Of a stretch of 64,000 nt of DNA, positions 20,641-33,460 are shown in pieces. The stretch lies in NCBI GenBank assembly GCA_025024175.1, contig QCXZ01000003.1:52656023-52720022 (forward strand). The letters run 5' to 3'. Numbering within the stretch: position 1 is the stretch's first letter; each line of letters opens with the position of its first letter. Source of the DNA: Rhyzopertha dominica (Eukaryota > Arthropoda > Insecta > Coleoptera > Bostrichidae). The position numbers were made by a program, and so were the translations under genes. Below the pieces are notes generated by a model, which made no database searches, was not told the DNA's origin, and worked only from the letters and a program-made list of their open reading frames with translations.

Positions 20641-22374
20641 TTAATTTTTGTAGGGTTTGCATTAATTTGTTCTTTAATATTTGAACACACAGTGCACATA
20701 ATCAATTGCTGTATAGAGCAAGGTCAATTTCCAGAGTGCTGGAAGATAGCCCATGTTAAACCATTGCCTAAAATAAATTCTCCAGAACACCCTGGAGACC
20801 TGCGGCCGGTGTGTATTCTGCCAACACTTTCGAAGGTAATTGAGAAGATTTTGTATAAACAAATTCAAGTGCATCTGGAACAGTATAAATTGCTTCCTAA
20901 CCTGCAGTCTGGTTTCAGATCCCAACATAGTTGCACCACTGCCTTATTAACTGTGACCGATGATATTATAGCTGCGACTGACAAGAACTTGCTTACAATT
21001 TTGGTATTGCTTGATTTTACTAAAGCGTTCGACAGAATTAATCACAAATTGATGTTGTCAATGTTACAATTCCTTGGATTTTCAAATTTGTCAGTAAAAC
21101 TTCTTCAAAATTATTTGTGCAATCGCCAACAATCAGTCATTTATAACAACTTGTCATCAGCACCTGCAGTATGCATTAGCGGTGTTCCCCAAGGTTCAAT
21201 TTTAGGCCCGATACTTTTTGCTTTGTACACTTCCCGTTTTGAGGAATGTTTCAGATATTGTAAGTTTCACTTCTACGCGGACGACACTCAGTTGTACTAC
21301 TCATGCTAAGCCAATGATATTTTGCAAAGCAATATGTACATAAATAAAGACTTAGCAGCGCTCTTCAATATATCAAAAAAGTATTGCTTATCTCTTAATC
21401 CTAATAAATCTAAAGTAATGGTATTTGGTAGAAAGAGCCGCATGCAATATATAAATCAGGTAAATATTAACATTGACAATGAAACACTTCCTATTGTAGA
21501 ATCTTCAAAAAATTTAGGGCTTTATATAGACACTGACATGAAATTTAATACCCACATCAATCATATTTTAAAAAAATCTTATTCCAGTCTAAAACTTCTG
21601 TATCAAAGCAGAGCAATACTAAACGAAGCACTTGTAATGTCTCATATAAAGTACTGCAATTTAGTATATAGCCCCTGTATTACAAAATATAATTATAGAA
21701 GGCTCCAAAGGATACAAAATTCCTGTGCCCGGTTTATTTGCGGGTTGCGAAGGAGGGATCATATAAGTGGCGCTATTCATGATATCGGCTGGTTAAAGGT
21801 CTTCGAACAAACTTTCCTTCACTATTGTAAATTGTGTATCCACATAGTAAAGAAGGGCAATCCTTCTTACTTAAAAACTAAATTAGTTCCCAGAAAAAAT
21901 GTTCATTGTCTTAATGTTAGAGATACTTACCTCCTTTCAATTCCCAGACATTATACAGCTTAGTTCTGTGGTTCATACTCATATGTTGCGGCAAAAGTTA
22001 TTAATTTACTTCATGCAAATAACTTACGGAATGCTAGGTTAACTATTATTAAAGATATGTTACTTAAAGGGACACTCAAATTTAACTTTAAAGTATAATT
22101 TTGTATATTCAACAATGATACATTTAGTTTTTATGATTCAAGCCACCAAACAGAACAAATTTTTATTTAGGATATGTGATTAATTGTACGCTCATAGAAT
22201 ATTTATTTTATTATGTACTGAGGATTATGGGGAAGATCAGAATCTGAGGTCTATAGTGATCCTTAGAATCTGACCATGATCCTTTTCTTGCAGGATGTCA
22301 TATATTTATTTATATTTTGTTGTAACTATTTATGTAAAACATTCCTGGAGAATAAATTTATTTATTATTATTAA
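20641..22374 (+). mobile_element. CR1-like LINE, 5'-truncated, nearly open
   Basis: A 1.7-kb 3' portion of a non-LTR retrotransposon: RT and C-terminal domain, then a 400-bp 3' UTR that ends in ATTATTATT repeats at 22362-22374 instead of poly(A), as in CR1-type elements. The 5' end is lost before the RT fingers, the usual result of incomplete reverse transcription. Only one stop codon breaks the reading frame, so it is fairly recent compared with the other LINEs here. A target duplication was not found. Confidence 0.85.
20650..21963 (+). pseudogene. CR1-like reverse transcriptase with one nonsense codon
   Basis: A single frame runs through 20650-21963, broken only by TAA at 21307-21309. Motifs in order: FPECWKIAHVKPLPK, DLRPVCILPTLSKVIEK, LQSGFRSQHSCTTALL, LLDFTKAFDRINHKL (motif A, Asp), SGVPQGSILGPILFALYT (motif B), FHFYADDTQLYYS (catalytic YADD), then LSLNPNKSKVMVFG, KNLGLYIDTDMKFNTHI, and a thumb/connection region with LNEALVMSHIKYCNLVYSP. 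The C-terminal block includes RLQRIQNSCARFICGL and a DIGWLKV block. In intact relatives this enzyme nicks target DNA and copies its own mRNA; here the endonuclease is absent and the stop falls just after the catalytic site. The same family, more decayed, occurs at 43640-44350. Confidence 0.88.
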
Positions 22375-22927
22375 CAATTGACGATTGATTAATATAGTTA
22401 TCCAAAGAAAGTTACATTTTGACACAGATGCTACTATCTAGTACACAAATGTTTGATCTTTATTTGTAGCAAACTTTTTTAAATTAAAGTTGGACATTCT
22501 GGATTAGACAATGTGATTTGTATGGAATAAACGTACTATAATTAATCACAAATATCTTGGTTGTGCTGAGACGTATTTTTAACTCGGTGTAGATTCTAGT
22601 TGATTCCACCAGATGTTTAAAAAAATAGCCTATCCCGTCAATGAAATTTATTTGCCAACACTGTGCGGTTATCACCAGTACCCTAACTTTCTACATATAA
22701 CAAAAATAAGACAAGATCAGCATAATAATTATAACTAAGGGAATACCTGCACCAGGCCGCTAATGTCTTCAAAATCCAAACTAATTTTGATACACTAAAT
22801 AAAACCTACAAGGCTGCAGAAAGTTGTACTTCTCACTCAAAAAAGATAGACAAAAGAGCGGCCCAGCTGATGGTGCAACTACCATTATAATGTCAATTCC
22901 TTTCGTTTTACTAAGTTTCACCATTTG
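22375..22927. other. No recognised gene
   Basis: Nothing recognised. A 63-codon minus frame (22484-22675) has no family signature. Confidence 0.4.
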
Positions 22928-23091
22928 TGCAAATTAAATGAAACTGCTGTCATTAAATTAACATTTAAATTATTGAATGGTATTTCAGAATGGCACGAAA
23001 AAGAAAGCAGAGGTCACTTTATCTTTTTGTAGAATCATCATTAAATGAATAAATATTAGTATTGATACGTCTAGAACCTGCTTTAATAAAT
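22928..23091 (+). repeat. Dispersed repeat family R2, copy 1
   Basis: Matches 29217-29386 on the same strand. Shared words in order: GCAAATTAAA, ATTAAATTAAC, TTTAAATTATT, CAGAGGTCACTTTA versus TACAGGTCACTTTA, TTTTTGTAGAAT, TCATTAAATGAATAAA, AGTATTGATAC, and TTTAATAA near the end. There is no coding content and no TIR visible. Unknown family. Confidence 0.65.
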
Positions 23092-23479
23092 CCTTGTGTG
23101 TTTTGGATGTTTTGTAAACACTGTGTCGACTATCCAGTCAGAGGGTAGAATTCTGCTTTATGTTTAACAATAATTGTCATATCTGTTTGAAGACAGTTTA
23201 TACCACGTGATATACACAAATACATGACATACTTAAAAAAACCGAAAATAATTGGTAATCTAAATGTGGCAATCTTTGTAAAATTAATGACAAATCTGTA
23301 ATTATATTGTTCAAGATCATTTTTAGCATTTTCTTAGCAGAAATGGGCATTCTTAATAATCGTTATAGTGATGACAGAACGGAGTTTATTGTGGACAAAG
23401 TCATACCTTCAAATCACGTGGGTATGTGCCTATTTTAATGAAATAATACAGAACATTACGTATTCACCGATTTTTATTA

Positions 23480-24236
23480 CTTCCACATCCAACGCATGAG
23501 TATTGTATCGCGAAAAAATTTTCAAAAATTTTGATTTGCTCATTCGCTCTAAAGTGGTCAAAAACGCAAAAAACAAAATTTGAGCAAAAAAATTTCTTGT
23601 CTGTATGTCTGTGGTATTGCTTGTGGACACGATAACTTTCGAAAGACTTAATATATGAACTTGAAATTTGGCAAACGTATAAATCTCAACTACCCAAAGT
23701 TTGTGGGGTAAGTAGGGTATCGGGAAGGGGGCGAAATTGGGGGGGTAACTACCCTTTTTGCAAATTTTTATTTTTTTATATTTTTTTCGTTTTAGTATGT
23801 GATTAGTAGTATAACTACGAGTATTACTAGCTCTTATAAATTTTCGGTACAGCTAACTGTTTAGAAGATATTAGCAAAAAAGCGTTACTTAAAGAAAACG
23901 GTTTTTCCTAAATATCTCCGAATATATGCTATCAGATAGGAAATAAAATTTCTCACAAAAAGTGTCTTAAAAAAATGTATCCAAAATTTTGACATTTTCG
24001 AAATATTTCCAAATTTCTGATCAGAAAGCGCTCTTGTATTTTTTTTGTTAAGTTAGTAATTTTCGAGTTATTTGGACAAAACCTATTTTCAAAATGTATA
24101 TATTTTTGCTAATATCACTAGGACTGTTTGTCTTAGAAAAAATGTGTAGAGAGAAAAAATGCTCAAAGCCTGATTACTAATCGTATAGTATAAAAAATAA
24201 AAACGTAAATGTCATTTTGACAATTGGATGTGGAAG
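23480..24236 (+). mobile_element. Non-autonomous TIR element, mariner-like ends
   Basis: Inverted 13-bp ends CTTCCACATCCAA (23480-23492) and TTGGATGTGGAAG (24224-24236) match perfectly and each is flanked by TA (23478-23479, 24237-24238), the duplication made by Tc1/mariner-type transposases. The 757-bp interior has no transposase. It holds the phrases GTGGACACGATAACTTTCGAAAGAC (start 23613) and GAAATTTGGCAAACG (about 23660), which recur in many insect non-coding elements. The strand is arbitrary. Assignment to mariner rests only on the TA duplication. Confidence 0.65.
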
Positions 24237-24238
24237 TA

Positions 24239-27200
24239 TTGATTCAATTTGCAGCGGTTTTATGTCTAAATGACGGACGTTTGTCCATCTGCAACCGCGT
24301 CATTTCGGCGACAGTTACCCTGTATTTGTAAAGTCTGCATAGTGCGAATAAGTTATGGACCCGAAATAATAAAACTGCACAGGCCCTAGGGCTTGGGCCA
24401 AAGGCGTAGGGGCACATCTGTATGTGACGTCACGTCTGCGGACCATAGGAAAACAAAAGCAGAGCTTTAATGAGAACAATTCGTATTGACCGTTTTGGGC
24501 TAGTGGTCTCACAAGTACGATCAACCGATCCAACTCCTTTATTGTCTTCGTTCCTACCCAATATTTGTCAAACAAGAACAACGCCTAGCGAACTCCAAAT
24601 TAGTTTATGCCGAACAAAAGGTGAAATAGTAAATAGCGACAGTAATGTTTTAACAGCAAAATCACGTTAATGACGTATTTAAAACTGACCTATTGAATGA
24701 GGTATTTAAATGCTATCGAGGTTTACTTTATTTTTGCCATTTCCAATTAATTGCATTTAAAGCTGAAATTTCAAATTCTCTTTTGATAGGTCACAACTTT
24801 ATCACAGTAGCTTTGGACGGTAGAGTGTAATTAGCACTAGTTAATTATTACACTTTATCCTGGATCAAGCTGTGAACGGGAGCATTTTCGGCGGCAACCG
24901 GAAGCCTTCTAAATCCAATCCGATGTATAATGCGGCGCAATGATAATGTGTTTGATTAATCCTTCAGCTCTCAGCGAGTGCTGTGCTTTAAAATTTTAAG
25001 CTTTCATTTGAACTCCTGCCGACGGCAAATCCGTTATTAGGCGTCCGGTTACATTAATTTGCATCTATGCTGCTGTGACGCGTGTGAATCGGTATTCGAA
25101 CGATTGTGTTCGAAATGGTTCAATTTGCTTGCGTTTAAAATGCATATATTTGCATGTTTGCTGCGACTGTATTGTGCAAATGTGGGACATGTGCACAAGT
25201 ACATCTCTTGTATATTAATGATAATATTTTAGCGGTTTAGAACACAGGTGTGGAATTGATGTTGACAAATCCCCCCTTTGGTTTAAAATATAAGTGCTAA
25301 TGGGAAAAATCTGTTTGTAATAGATGCAGGTGTGAATTTAGTTCAAAATATGAAAAAGGTCAATAACATTAGGTTCAGACAACTCATTTTATGTGCATAA
25401 GTTACGCCCCTTGGCGTATCAGTTTTTTCTTATTATATGTAAGTTTTATAATTCCATGTAGGCATCAAATGAAATATTATAAATAGATGGTTTCAACTAA
25501 CGTTTGACAAATTAGAATGTTGTTATAAAAGAAGAAACATTAGTGAACAGTAGAAATAAACAGTAATATCCAAATTTGCATTTAATGATGGCAAGATTGA
25601 AAAATAATAAAAGCTATTAGACCACAGAAATATCAATTTAGTAGCGATTATATCCTCCACTACCTTCTATTACGGGTTCCATTCGCCTGTACATGCTAAT
25701 GATCAAGTTGTATATAAGAATAATCATTAATCATTTAACGGTTTATTACCTATTGGATGTAAAAGTACGGATTTCTTCAGTAACTGTTATTACTTTGCAA
25801 CACCTTTTCGCCACTATTTCTTGTTTCATCTTTTGCGACACTGTCACTGTCATGTCTCATGTCTTTCTTGTTGCCTTCAAGCCCTTTTTCGAATATAAAG
25901 CTCAACATGCAACTAACTACACCATCAAAGTCTTAGTTCTATTTACAGTCAAAGTAGTATCTATATCAATAGTATTAATATTTCTAACGCTATTAAAACG
26001 CCATCTGGCACACTGTAGCTGAATTATATGTTGCTCAGTATTTACCTGATTCGGGTTAGACTTTTGCCATTAGGTACTGCATCCGATGTATCATCTATGT
26101 CAGCATCATACAGCTTTTGATAGCTTTACAAATGTTGATATAATTGTTATATACTTATCTGTAAGTACATATTACTTTAACCGTAAATCGAACCGCTGTG
26201 GTGGGATATCTACACGTCCAGGAGTTCATTGCACAAAGTATGGTTAACCAAACCTTTTGGTTAAACTGGATTAAACCAGCTGTTGCCGCAGGCAGCATCA
26301 AGCAATGATAACATCGATAAGCAGGGGGTCACATTAACCATGCTTTCTGTAGCCGACCCTATAAGATCTAATTTTTTTTAGCACAACCCACCAAAGATGG
26401 AGAGCTTACTGCTGTAATGGGCCTCCGTTAATTCGTGGATAATGAAAACTCGACTCCTAAGTAACGGATTGACCTTGGATTTTCGCTAGATGGTAGCTTA
26501 TGGTTTGGAGGCACGCCAAAACTTATTTTTGTTGTATCGTTTTCATACATGGGTGTTGAACGTGACTTTGATGATATTAAATACCGATCTATGATGGGTT
26601 GCGCCCATGTTTTTTCAATTAAGTTTTCATTTATTTCCTTTTCAATTTTTACATTATTTTGTATTTAAAGCTTTGAACTTATTAAAGTGTTTCTCCATTT
26701 AATACTATATAAGTATTTGTAGTTCTCTTTTCCTATAATCGTTTTTCATTATATTTGTATTTATTGCCATTTTCCTCTTTGCTAATAACGTTTTACATTA
26801 CAATGTCATCCGGGTGTTATATTTTGCTAGTTTTACCACAATAAGGTATCTGTAATCCACTTTTAGTTTATGGATCTTTGACCGTAATTTTTCTCTTAAA
26901 CGACGGTGAACTCAGCACTGCCTTTTACATCAATTACTCCTTAACCTATAAACGTCTGAGAACTCTAAGTTGTAATTTTTATACGAGGCAGGCTACCTAA
27001 GGTAATTTAACTTAAGATTTTCCAAATTGTATGTATTGTAAATTCATGACACTTGGCAAGCTCATTAATTTTGGATTGTTTTATTGAAAAATTATATACA
27101 GCTCCTATACATACACAAAACACAAACATACACAGGAACCCGCAACTAACGTTCTACACTCTGGACTGTAGGTAGTGGCTATCAAACTACAATCTTTCAG

Positions 27201-28377
27201 TATAAGATAATGCATTTAAGTTACCGACATCTAGTTTTTAACGATTTGAATAGGAGTGATTGCTTACATGTATTCTGTATAAAAATTTTGATAGTGGCTA
27301 TTATAAATAACAGAAAATATGTCTTTAAGTAGGATGGATCACAACGCACAATCATTGGTCTCTATAACAATAATTCTGCGCAAACAACCGCAAAATTTGC
27401 TTGATTGTGTGGTAGAATTGAGTAAATAGGAAGCACGTTCAAAATCTCCGAGTCACGTTGAAAGTTGGCAAGTGATGATATATTGTTGACAAGGGGTATG
27501 TCGTTATTTCGTAATAACATGATTTAAGGTCACGGACCTTCCTATCTGTTTGCGTTACGCGCGCTTCCGTCCCTCCATCAGTCAACACTGTGACAATACC
27601 ATTTCGTCAACAGCTCCGGGTAGCTGCAAGGGTCTTTGTCATAATAAGATCGGTGAGGAGATCCCATGCTACGTGTCTGCTATCAAGGCCGTTGCATGTT
27701 AAGTACAATGGAAGTAGTAGGAGTTGGAATTTTCACTTCCTTTACCTTTTGTGTCTGGCTTGTAATACTTATGTTGTATGATTTACTGTGGGAACTAATA
27801 AAAATAAAAATGTTGATTAATGGTAAGTATGCTCGCCATTTAATGCCTGCTAACATTAGTAAAATCAATGAAATTATAGTAATAAAAAATATTTTTGTTT
27901 GAAAATTCAATTATTTGTGAATAATAAAAAAAAACTTTTCATATTGTTTTTAGATGGTGTTTCAAATATGTTATACCAACTTTGAGACTATTTTTTGTGA
28001 CTATTGAAGTACCTACCCTCGGTATAATGAGCGTCATTTATTTTACTAGTGGAATAGAAGCATTATTACACTCCCAATGTAAGTTATTGGAAATGACGAA
28101 GGCGTTAGCCCGNGCTTCATTTGTAATCACATGATAGTTATTGTAAGTGTGATCTACATAGTGGACTTTGAAAATGAAACGATCAAGCGGGGACAATTTT
28201 TTTGGACTCGTAACAATAGACATTCAGTTTCTGCTGTTCCATTACCCAGTGGGATATTTTGCTACAATAACAGCGGCAGTTATGTCTGTTTACACATCCA
28301 TTTAGGCACTCAACTGCGTTTGCCAGAAAATAATATGTTTGTAAACTTTGAATTATCGTTTAAGTAAAAAATTGGAG
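24239..28377. other. No recognised gene; possible conserved non-coding block
   Basis: No gene recognised. A less AT-rich part at about 24840-25130 contains words such as CATTAATTTGCATC and TTGATTAATCC that resemble homeodomain/POU binding sites and might be a regulatory element, but this is a guess. Another GC-richer part lies at 27540-27670. The 109-codon frame at 25693-26022 is hydrophobic at its C-terminus and has no family signature. Confidence 0.4.
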
Positions 28378-28925
28378 GGGAATGCCATTTGTCAGCAATA
28401 AACTGACACGATGACAAAGCCACTATGGGAACTATGTACTTCCTAAAGGAAGTGACCTGTAGCCTGACATGGCATGCACCTGCACACATCAACTTGACAG
28501 CAGACCCCAGAACCGATATACATTAAAATACAAGTCTATGCTATATTGTCCGCACCGCAACCAACTGCGGATAGATCTATTTCGCTATCATTACAGCTCA
28601 TCAGTGCAGTTTAGGTCTAGTGCAGATAGCACGGCATAGAACTGGNTTTGCCCATATACCAATGGCTTGAAGTGATGTAAGTAGAAATTTAGACGCCAAT
28701 GCCAATTGTCAACATTACACTGACACAATGAGAAAGCCTCTCAGCTGCCATTATGGGAACTACTTCCTAAAGGAAGTGCAGACAGCATGGCACAGATCTG
28801 GTTTTGCTTATATTCCAAAGGCTTGGTATGATGTAAGTACAAATTTAGATGGCAATGTCATCTGTCAGCATTAAACTGACAGGATGACAAAGCCAGCTGC
28901 CATTTTTTGTCCATCATCATCGCAC
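28378..28925 (+). repeat. R1 repeat cluster, three partial tandem units
   Basis: Three related blocks start at about 28381, 28697 and 28853, each beginning AATG(C/T)CA(T/A) followed by TTGTCA(G/A)CA(A/T)TA.ACTGACA.GATGA.AAAGCC. The first two also share ATGGGAACTA...ACTTCCTAAAGGAAGTG, and 28622-28690 matches 28784-28855 (GCA.GGCA.AGA.CTGG.TTTGC and GATGTAAGTA.AAATTTAGA). Period between second and third unit is 156 bases; the first is longer by about 160 bases, which hold the part shared with the copy at 6029-6150. The palindrome ACTTCCTAAAGGAAGT lies in two units. An unknown tandemly arranged repeat. Confidence 0.65.
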
Positions 28926-29216
28926 ATTGTCATGCTTCTGCCAGGGTCATCTCCTTTAGCCCATGGAAAAGATGTACATTTTAGGGTCCGTATTGGTTCT
29001 TTCTAATATTCGAACAACTGGCGATCAACTAATATTATTATCCAAAGCAGCTTGCGTGATAGACGTGGATAAGTTAAAAGCCTGATCTTCATTTGTAGTT
29101 ATATTCGGGCATCCAGAACTTCCTTCAAATTTCTTAATTAACCCGGACACAGTGGATTGGATAACGGGACTTTTTTCCTGCTGGAGTGAACGTTGTCGAT
29201 CCTAATAGTCTTGTTG

Positions 29217-29386
29217 GCAAATTAAAATGGAAACTGAGGTTATTAAATTAACGTTTAAATTATTACAAGATTCCTTAAACTGTCATAAAGATGAAACAAG
29301 TACAGGTCACTTTACCTTTTTTGTAGAATTGTCATTAAATGAATAAAAACCAGTATTGATACCTGCAGAACAATCTGGTTTAATAA
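29217..29386 (+). repeat. Dispersed repeat family R2, copy 2
   Basis: Same-strand match to 22928-23091 over about 165 bases with moderate divergence and small indels. It lies about 290 bases beyond the R1 cluster. Non-coding; unknown family. Confidence 0.65.
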
Positions 29387-32300
29387 GCTTTTCGAAAACA
29401 TCACGTCATTTTAACGATAAAAAGCAATACTTACCCGGAAAATATTTAAAAAGACATTTAATATTAATTAATATTTAAGAAGAAAAACAGAAAATATACT
29501 CTGCTTTAATATAAAAAAACAAAACATAAGCTAAGAAATGAAAAAATATTAGGAAAAAGTTTGTTATTATTGAAATTTGCTATAAAGCTCATGTTTAGAG
29601 AAATGTACCGGTTATTTACTTCCAGGAAAGAAGTATTATATATCTAAACAAAAGTATTGTACAATGTGTCTATGTAAATGCAAACATATCCCTTATACCT
29701 ACTAATCAGTAATTTAATTATTTACTGATACTTTATTTGCTACAGTAATTAATCTCCAGCGTTTGCCCATTCACGCTCTCCTTACTTCAGACACGGCTTT
29801 CAGGTCACATGCTAATCGGGTAAATCAGTCAGTTCCCATGTCCTTTGTAAATATCAGGAGCCCCATGTAGTGTATGAGAATTATAGGCGTTGAGTGCTTT
29901 CAATTTGTGTCTTAATTGAAACCTAGTGATGTTGAGAACCATGTTAATTGGTCAACAACGGATCCGAAGCTTTTCGGCAACAAAATTTGGAATTTTATGC
30001 ATTCGAACCGTTTTCCGCTTTGAGAGTTTTCCATGCAGTAAATAACCTAATTTTTGGTTTGGAACAGCCCCGGTAATCGGTTTGCTCTAGATAAGGTTGC
30101 AGTACAGTTGCTATATATACAGCTTCCATGTGGGGCTTGAATAGAGGGGTGCTGCACTAAAAGCAATTACCTAAATTAATTGGAGAGCTAACAGACCCTG
30201 TGTAAGCTGTAATAATGACGCAGATCTCCACCGAGTTAAAAATAATTACAGCATAGGATGTATTAGTAGCTTCTTTTTGTATACATTCTATTTTAAATCC
30301 CTTGAGGATGCATTTAACATATATAACATATATAAACGTATATATTGTTATTGAAAAATCGCAAGTATACCTTTTGAATAAGACTATAAACATGCCCACG
30401 GGAAGGATATAACGATATAACGAATCAAACAAACAAAAATTTTACGCAGAAAAAAATACTATTACAAACGTCTAATAAAAGAAGCTATAGAAATTTCTAG
30501 AACTGATAACTTTAACAGGGATAATGGAAATTATGAGCTAAGTGACATTTGAAAATCAAATTTGTAGCTTTCCTTTTTCAAGTAATTCGTGCACATCTAG
30601 TAGCTCGGTCTTCTTTAATTGATCGGTTTAGATTTTAACAGTTTGACATATTGTTTCTGTGACGTCTTGCTTCCTTGATAATTTGTTTGTTTACCTTCAA
30701 AATTGTGTTGGCCTAGATCATTAAGTTATTTTTATTTAGTGCCATTACAAATATATTTATTAGGACAAACACCAACATCCATGCAACCTTGGAATTGAGA
30801 GGTAGGTACTAAACCATCGAGGTACTGTTATAGCAGTAATGAAAACGGTCAGATTGATAATTTTTTATAAGTGTTTAATAACCGACGCTGAAAGCAATCA
30901 CCTTGGTGTAGGAGTATCTAATATAGTTTTAAGAAAATATGAATACTTAGGAATGTAATTCTATTATGTAATTCCGTTTCTTATTCACCAAAGTGTTTCT
31001 GATTTTGGCCATGGACATATGGCATTGCTAATAATGGACCTAAAAGAAACCTTTTAAGGTTTGCACGAAAGCCTGTGGAATTTTATTTTGGGCCGCTATT
31101 TTGAAGTTTGATATAGTGATATATATTTTATTACCTAAGTAGTTGCATAATTACATTTATGGACCGCTGCGCTGAAGCATAGCTTCCATTAGCTCAACCA
31201 ATAATGGGTTTTTACTTTTCGTGACTTATCGGGTACATCAGTTTGAACAGGATGAAATTTATTCCTCCATCTACGCATAATGCTGAAATCGATGCCCAAA
31301 TTAGCATACGTACATAGCTATCCATTAATGTCCAATGTTGTATGCTTTAATGTCGTTCAATGATGCTAAAGTGTTTTAAACTAATTCGTATATATTATTG
31401 AAATCATTCTATATCACCTTGGTTGTAATTATTGACACCTTTTCGCATAGTGTGTAGTAAACTGACTGCTTTACACACCGACCCGTATCAGAACGTGATG
31501 CCTGGTAAAGTAACCGCAAGAATTTCAATGAGCTGTTGGGAAACTGTTTGCACGGTATTAGCTTTGAACAGATTTATCATGATTGGTGATAGGATAAGCG
31601 GCTTGAACATGCTTACAGCCATTTGATTCGATACTGGCTCTAATATGGATTATCGCGGATTTAAGCTAATTGGTTAAAACATCAATAAGGTAAACATAAT
31701 TATATATAATCTTGTATAGTATTATGTAATATGTATGTTTCAATCTGAAAGGTTAGGCAAATGGTGTGGATTCAGGGCAATTTTGCCTATGTATGCTGAT
31801 ATTTTGTTAGATATAGTGTGAACTGAATGTGCGGTAGTGATGGAAAACCCCTGTTTGGGGTAACTTTTTACAACGTCCAGGCACAACAATTCAAGGCGCA
31901 AGGTCTGTGGCATAAAAATCCTAAAATTGTGAAAGCTCATTTCATATATCATCTCTTTTTAGTTTAGACGATATTTACACTTGCAATTTTGTTATTTAGA
32001 TACTGAACTTTCTCAAGTACATTATTAGGTAGGCTTTAATTGGCATTTTTCAGACGGCATTGTGGACACAAGCACCGTTTGTTAGTATACGAAGCTTTGA
32101 AAAAGTAGTAATTATGGTAACAAAGCAGCTCTTTGAGCTTTGAGGAAAATAACATATTAAGGTGGTGCAGAACTGTATGAATTTAAGAGGCTTTACCTAA
32201 GCTTGAGTTTCCTAGAGCTTCTTGTCGTTTGTATACTCCAAAGTAATTCTTCTTCAAGTAATATAATCTGTCTTAATTGCCATGTTAAATTGCGATAAAT

Positions 32301-32455
32301 GATAAATATGTTTTTGATATTATCATTTTACAGGACTTCGTAAATTAGTATGCATATCTAGCTATCTGACTTTGTTCTGCGTTTACAATTAATATTAATG
32401 TTTGGATATATTAATTAAAGTTTGCATCAAATTATATTACATATACAGGGTCCGC
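29387..32455. other. No recognised gene
   Basis: Three kilobases with no recognised gene, RNA or repeat. Open frames of 60-91 codons (30157-30432 minus, 31432-31626 plus) show no family signature. It could be ordinary intron or intergenic DNA. Confidence 0.4.
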
Positions 32456-33458
32456 CACTCCCCAGGCTCGTATTTTCGCTATTGTTTTAGGTACAACCTT
32501 AAGTTATATATGAAATTGTAGGTCTTTTTAAACTCTTTAAAAATATAATATNGGGTGTTCAAAAATTTTTTTCGTTATTATATTTTCCAAATAAAGTTAA
32601 TTTTTGTAAATATTTTTTAACCTTACCCCGTATAATAAATATTGCTTTATAGTTGGATAACGCCTTTTATTTTCTTCAATTTGTGTCTTTACCATATATG
32701 CGTAATTTTACTCCTTCTTAGTGAAAAACAAGAAAATCTATTCGCCGCCATTTTTGTTAATAGGGTTGTTAAGAATTTTTTAAGTGTTATTTTAGTAGCT
32801 TATTACGGTACAAATTATGCCTACATACCCATCGCTGCACATAAAACCACAAGATTTGGAGTAACTTTTTAATAAATAAAGTAGAAAGTTCGTTCTATAG
32901 AGAGAGAGGCTAGAAAACGAAACCCTGCGATGAGGCTAGTATGGTTTTCTACATCACGCACTAGCTTCATCGCAGGATTTCGTTTCCTAGCCTCTCTTTC
33001 TGTAGAACGAACTTTGTACTTTATTTCTTTAAAAGTTACTCCAAATTTTGGGGTTTTGTGTGCAGCGATGGGTATGTAGGCATAATTTGTACGGTAATAA
33101 GCTACTAAAGTAACACTTAAAAAATTCTGAACAGCGCTATTAACAAAAATTGCGGCGACTAGTTTTTCTTGTTTTTCACTAAGAAGAAGTAAAAATTACG
33201 CATACATGGCATGACACAAATTGAAGAAAAATCGGCATGCAACTATGAAGCAATATTTATTATACGGGGTAAGGTTAAAAAATATTTACAAAAATTAACT
33301 TTATTTGCGAAATATCACAGCCTGCAAAAGAAATTTTGAACACTAACAATGCTATTTTATTGAGTTCAAAAAGACCTACAATTTGACATATAACTTAAGG
33401 TTGTACCTAAAAAAATAACGAAAATACGAGCCTGGGGAGTTTTAAGTGGCGGACCCTG
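32456..33458. mobile_element. Foldback element: 1-kb palindrome
   Basis: The left arm (32456-32940) is the reverse complement of the right arm (32960-33458) with about 85-90 percent identity by eye; only 19 bases separate them. Ends are CAGGGTCCGCCACT and AGTGGCGGACCCTG, each flanked by TA, so the unit fits a non-autonomous TIR element with a TA duplication. The left arm lacks about six bases (TAAAAC) that the right arm has near the end. One N lies at about 32553. No transposase. A transcript through it would fold into a hairpin of almost 500 bp. Confidence 0.88.
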
Positions 33459-33460
33459 TA

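Noticed and set aside
22364..22374. ATT microsatellite as a separate feature
   Set aside because: It is the 3' tail of the CR1-like LINE; the same holds for 62581-62604.
25693..26022. 109-codon hydrophobic frame
   Set aside because: Could mimic a membrane protein, but AT-rich codons give hydrophobic residues by default and no family is recognised.
32642..32872. 76-codon frame
   Set aside because: Lies inside one arm of the 1-kb palindrome and has no homologous motif.
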